Assembly (NCBI GenBank): GCA_003166475.1
Contig: PMVV01000446.1
Span: 7,154-48,725, forward strand
Direction: 5' to 3'
Origin: Bryobacterales bacterium
Lineage (GTDB): Bacteria > Acidobacteriota > Terriglobia > Bryobacterales > Bryobacteraceae
DNA length: 41,572 nucleotides
Part shown: one piece after another, positions 41,323 to 41,572 of the stretch
Layout of the letters: the number at the start of each line of letters is the position of its first letter
Numbering within the stretch: position 1 is the first letter of the stretch
Program-made: the position numbers and the translations under genes
The notes under the pieces: generated by a model
What the model saw: only the letters and a program-made list of their open reading frames with translations
The model's database searches: none
Told to the model about the DNA's origin: nothing

Positions 41323-41572
41323 TCAATTCTCCCTCATCTCCACGGTCAACACTTTATTCTCCAACTTTGCGTGCGCCGGCGTCAGGGCCGCCATGGAGGT
41401 GGGCAGGCCGATGTGGCGGCGCAGGGTCCCGATCTGGACGACCAACTCGTCGCCTTTCTTGAACAGCCCCACTTCTCCCTTCATGGCGAAGGGCAATTGC
41501 AATTGCACCTCGTAATGCCCGTCGCGCTTGGTGAAACTGTAGGGCGCTTCGGTGCGCGTGACGGCGGCGGGA
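41323..41572 (-). CDS. ArsA-like ATPase, C-terminal part only
   Basis: The open frame runs off the window end. Only the C-terminal domain is visible: E-A-P-Y-S-F-T-K-R-D-G, then L-F-K-K-G-D-E-L-V-V-Q-I-G-T-L-R-R-H-I and L-T-P-A-H-A-K-L. This is the HSP20-like tail domain of bacterial ArsA/Get3-type ATPases. The P-loop must lie beyond 41572. Arsenite or tail-anchored-protein roles cannot be separated from this part. Confidence 0.75.
   Translation of the reverse strand, partial: PAAVTRTEAPYSFTKRDGHYEVQLQLPFAMKGEVGLFKKGDELVVQIGTLRRHIGLPTSMAALTPAHAKLENKVLTVEMREN

Overview
High-GC bacterial chromosome, most likely a soil Acidobacteriota (Solibacter/Bryobacter-like). The placement is an inference from GC-rich coding style, the family mix (Tat-exported oligogalacturonate-lyase-like beta-propeller, GH3 glucosidase, GT-C membrane glycosyltransferases), the many toxin-antitoxin (TA) relics and small palindromic interspersed repeats. 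No rRNA, tRNA, CRISPR array or transposase was recognised.

Layout. 1-1398: a frameshifted PIN gene convergent with an amidohydrolase carrying an in-frame amber codon. 1412-5544 (-): a GalU-like nucleotidyltransferase translationally coupled to a 1107-aa GHMP-kinase/UDP-sugar pyrophosphorylase fusion, probably one operon with the amidohydrolase. 5601-6211 (-): antitoxin with a frameshifted MazF and a palindromic operator. 6435-12110 (+): compact aromatic amino-acid operon trpC-trpF-trpB-trpA-chorismate mutase-DAHP synthase-tyrA, nearly all stop/start overlaps; trpF carries an in-frame 93-nt palindromic repeat. 12235-13250: HigBA-type TA pair, a small coiled-coil protein and a terminator. 13285-18669: receptor 3' remnant, GT39-like glycosyltransferase, proS, class V aminotransferase, DUF433/DUF5615 pair. 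18700-23051: antitoxin-like small gene, GT-C protein with a discoidin-like tail, DUF899 protein, Tat-exported beta-propeller. 23074-26244 (-): ORF6N-domain gene directly before comEC. 26305-30108 (-): bglX followed by a frameshifted carboxylesterase. 30187-34120: vapBC and a mosaic duplication that brackets a two-gene ABC-ATPase/TOPRIM (DUF4276-like) module, next to an intact MGDG-synthase-like glycosyltransferase. 34178-39307: PAP2 phosphatase, TPR protein, VOC protein, MFS exporter, beta-propeller protein, rpiB, yjbQ-like, PilZ, with heptamer and palindromic repeats between them. 39375-41572 (-): small exported protein, frameshifted ROK kinase, AbiEii-like nucleotidyltransferase, a small Cys protein and the C-terminus of an ArsA-like ATPase.

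The strongest candidate for an undescribed system is the ATPase/TOPRIM pair at 31208-32934. It lies between a complete glycosyltransferase and a 98%-identical fragment of that gene, which is fused to a second, truncated bglX-like 5' end. The equivalent interval of the other duplicate carries vapBC instead, so one genomic slot appears to hold alternative TA/defence cargo. A second general signal is the recurrence of -10-like hexamers exactly 6-8 nt before start codons, implying leaderless transcription. Six coding disruptions (five single-base indels and one nonsense codon) could be real decay or sequence errors.
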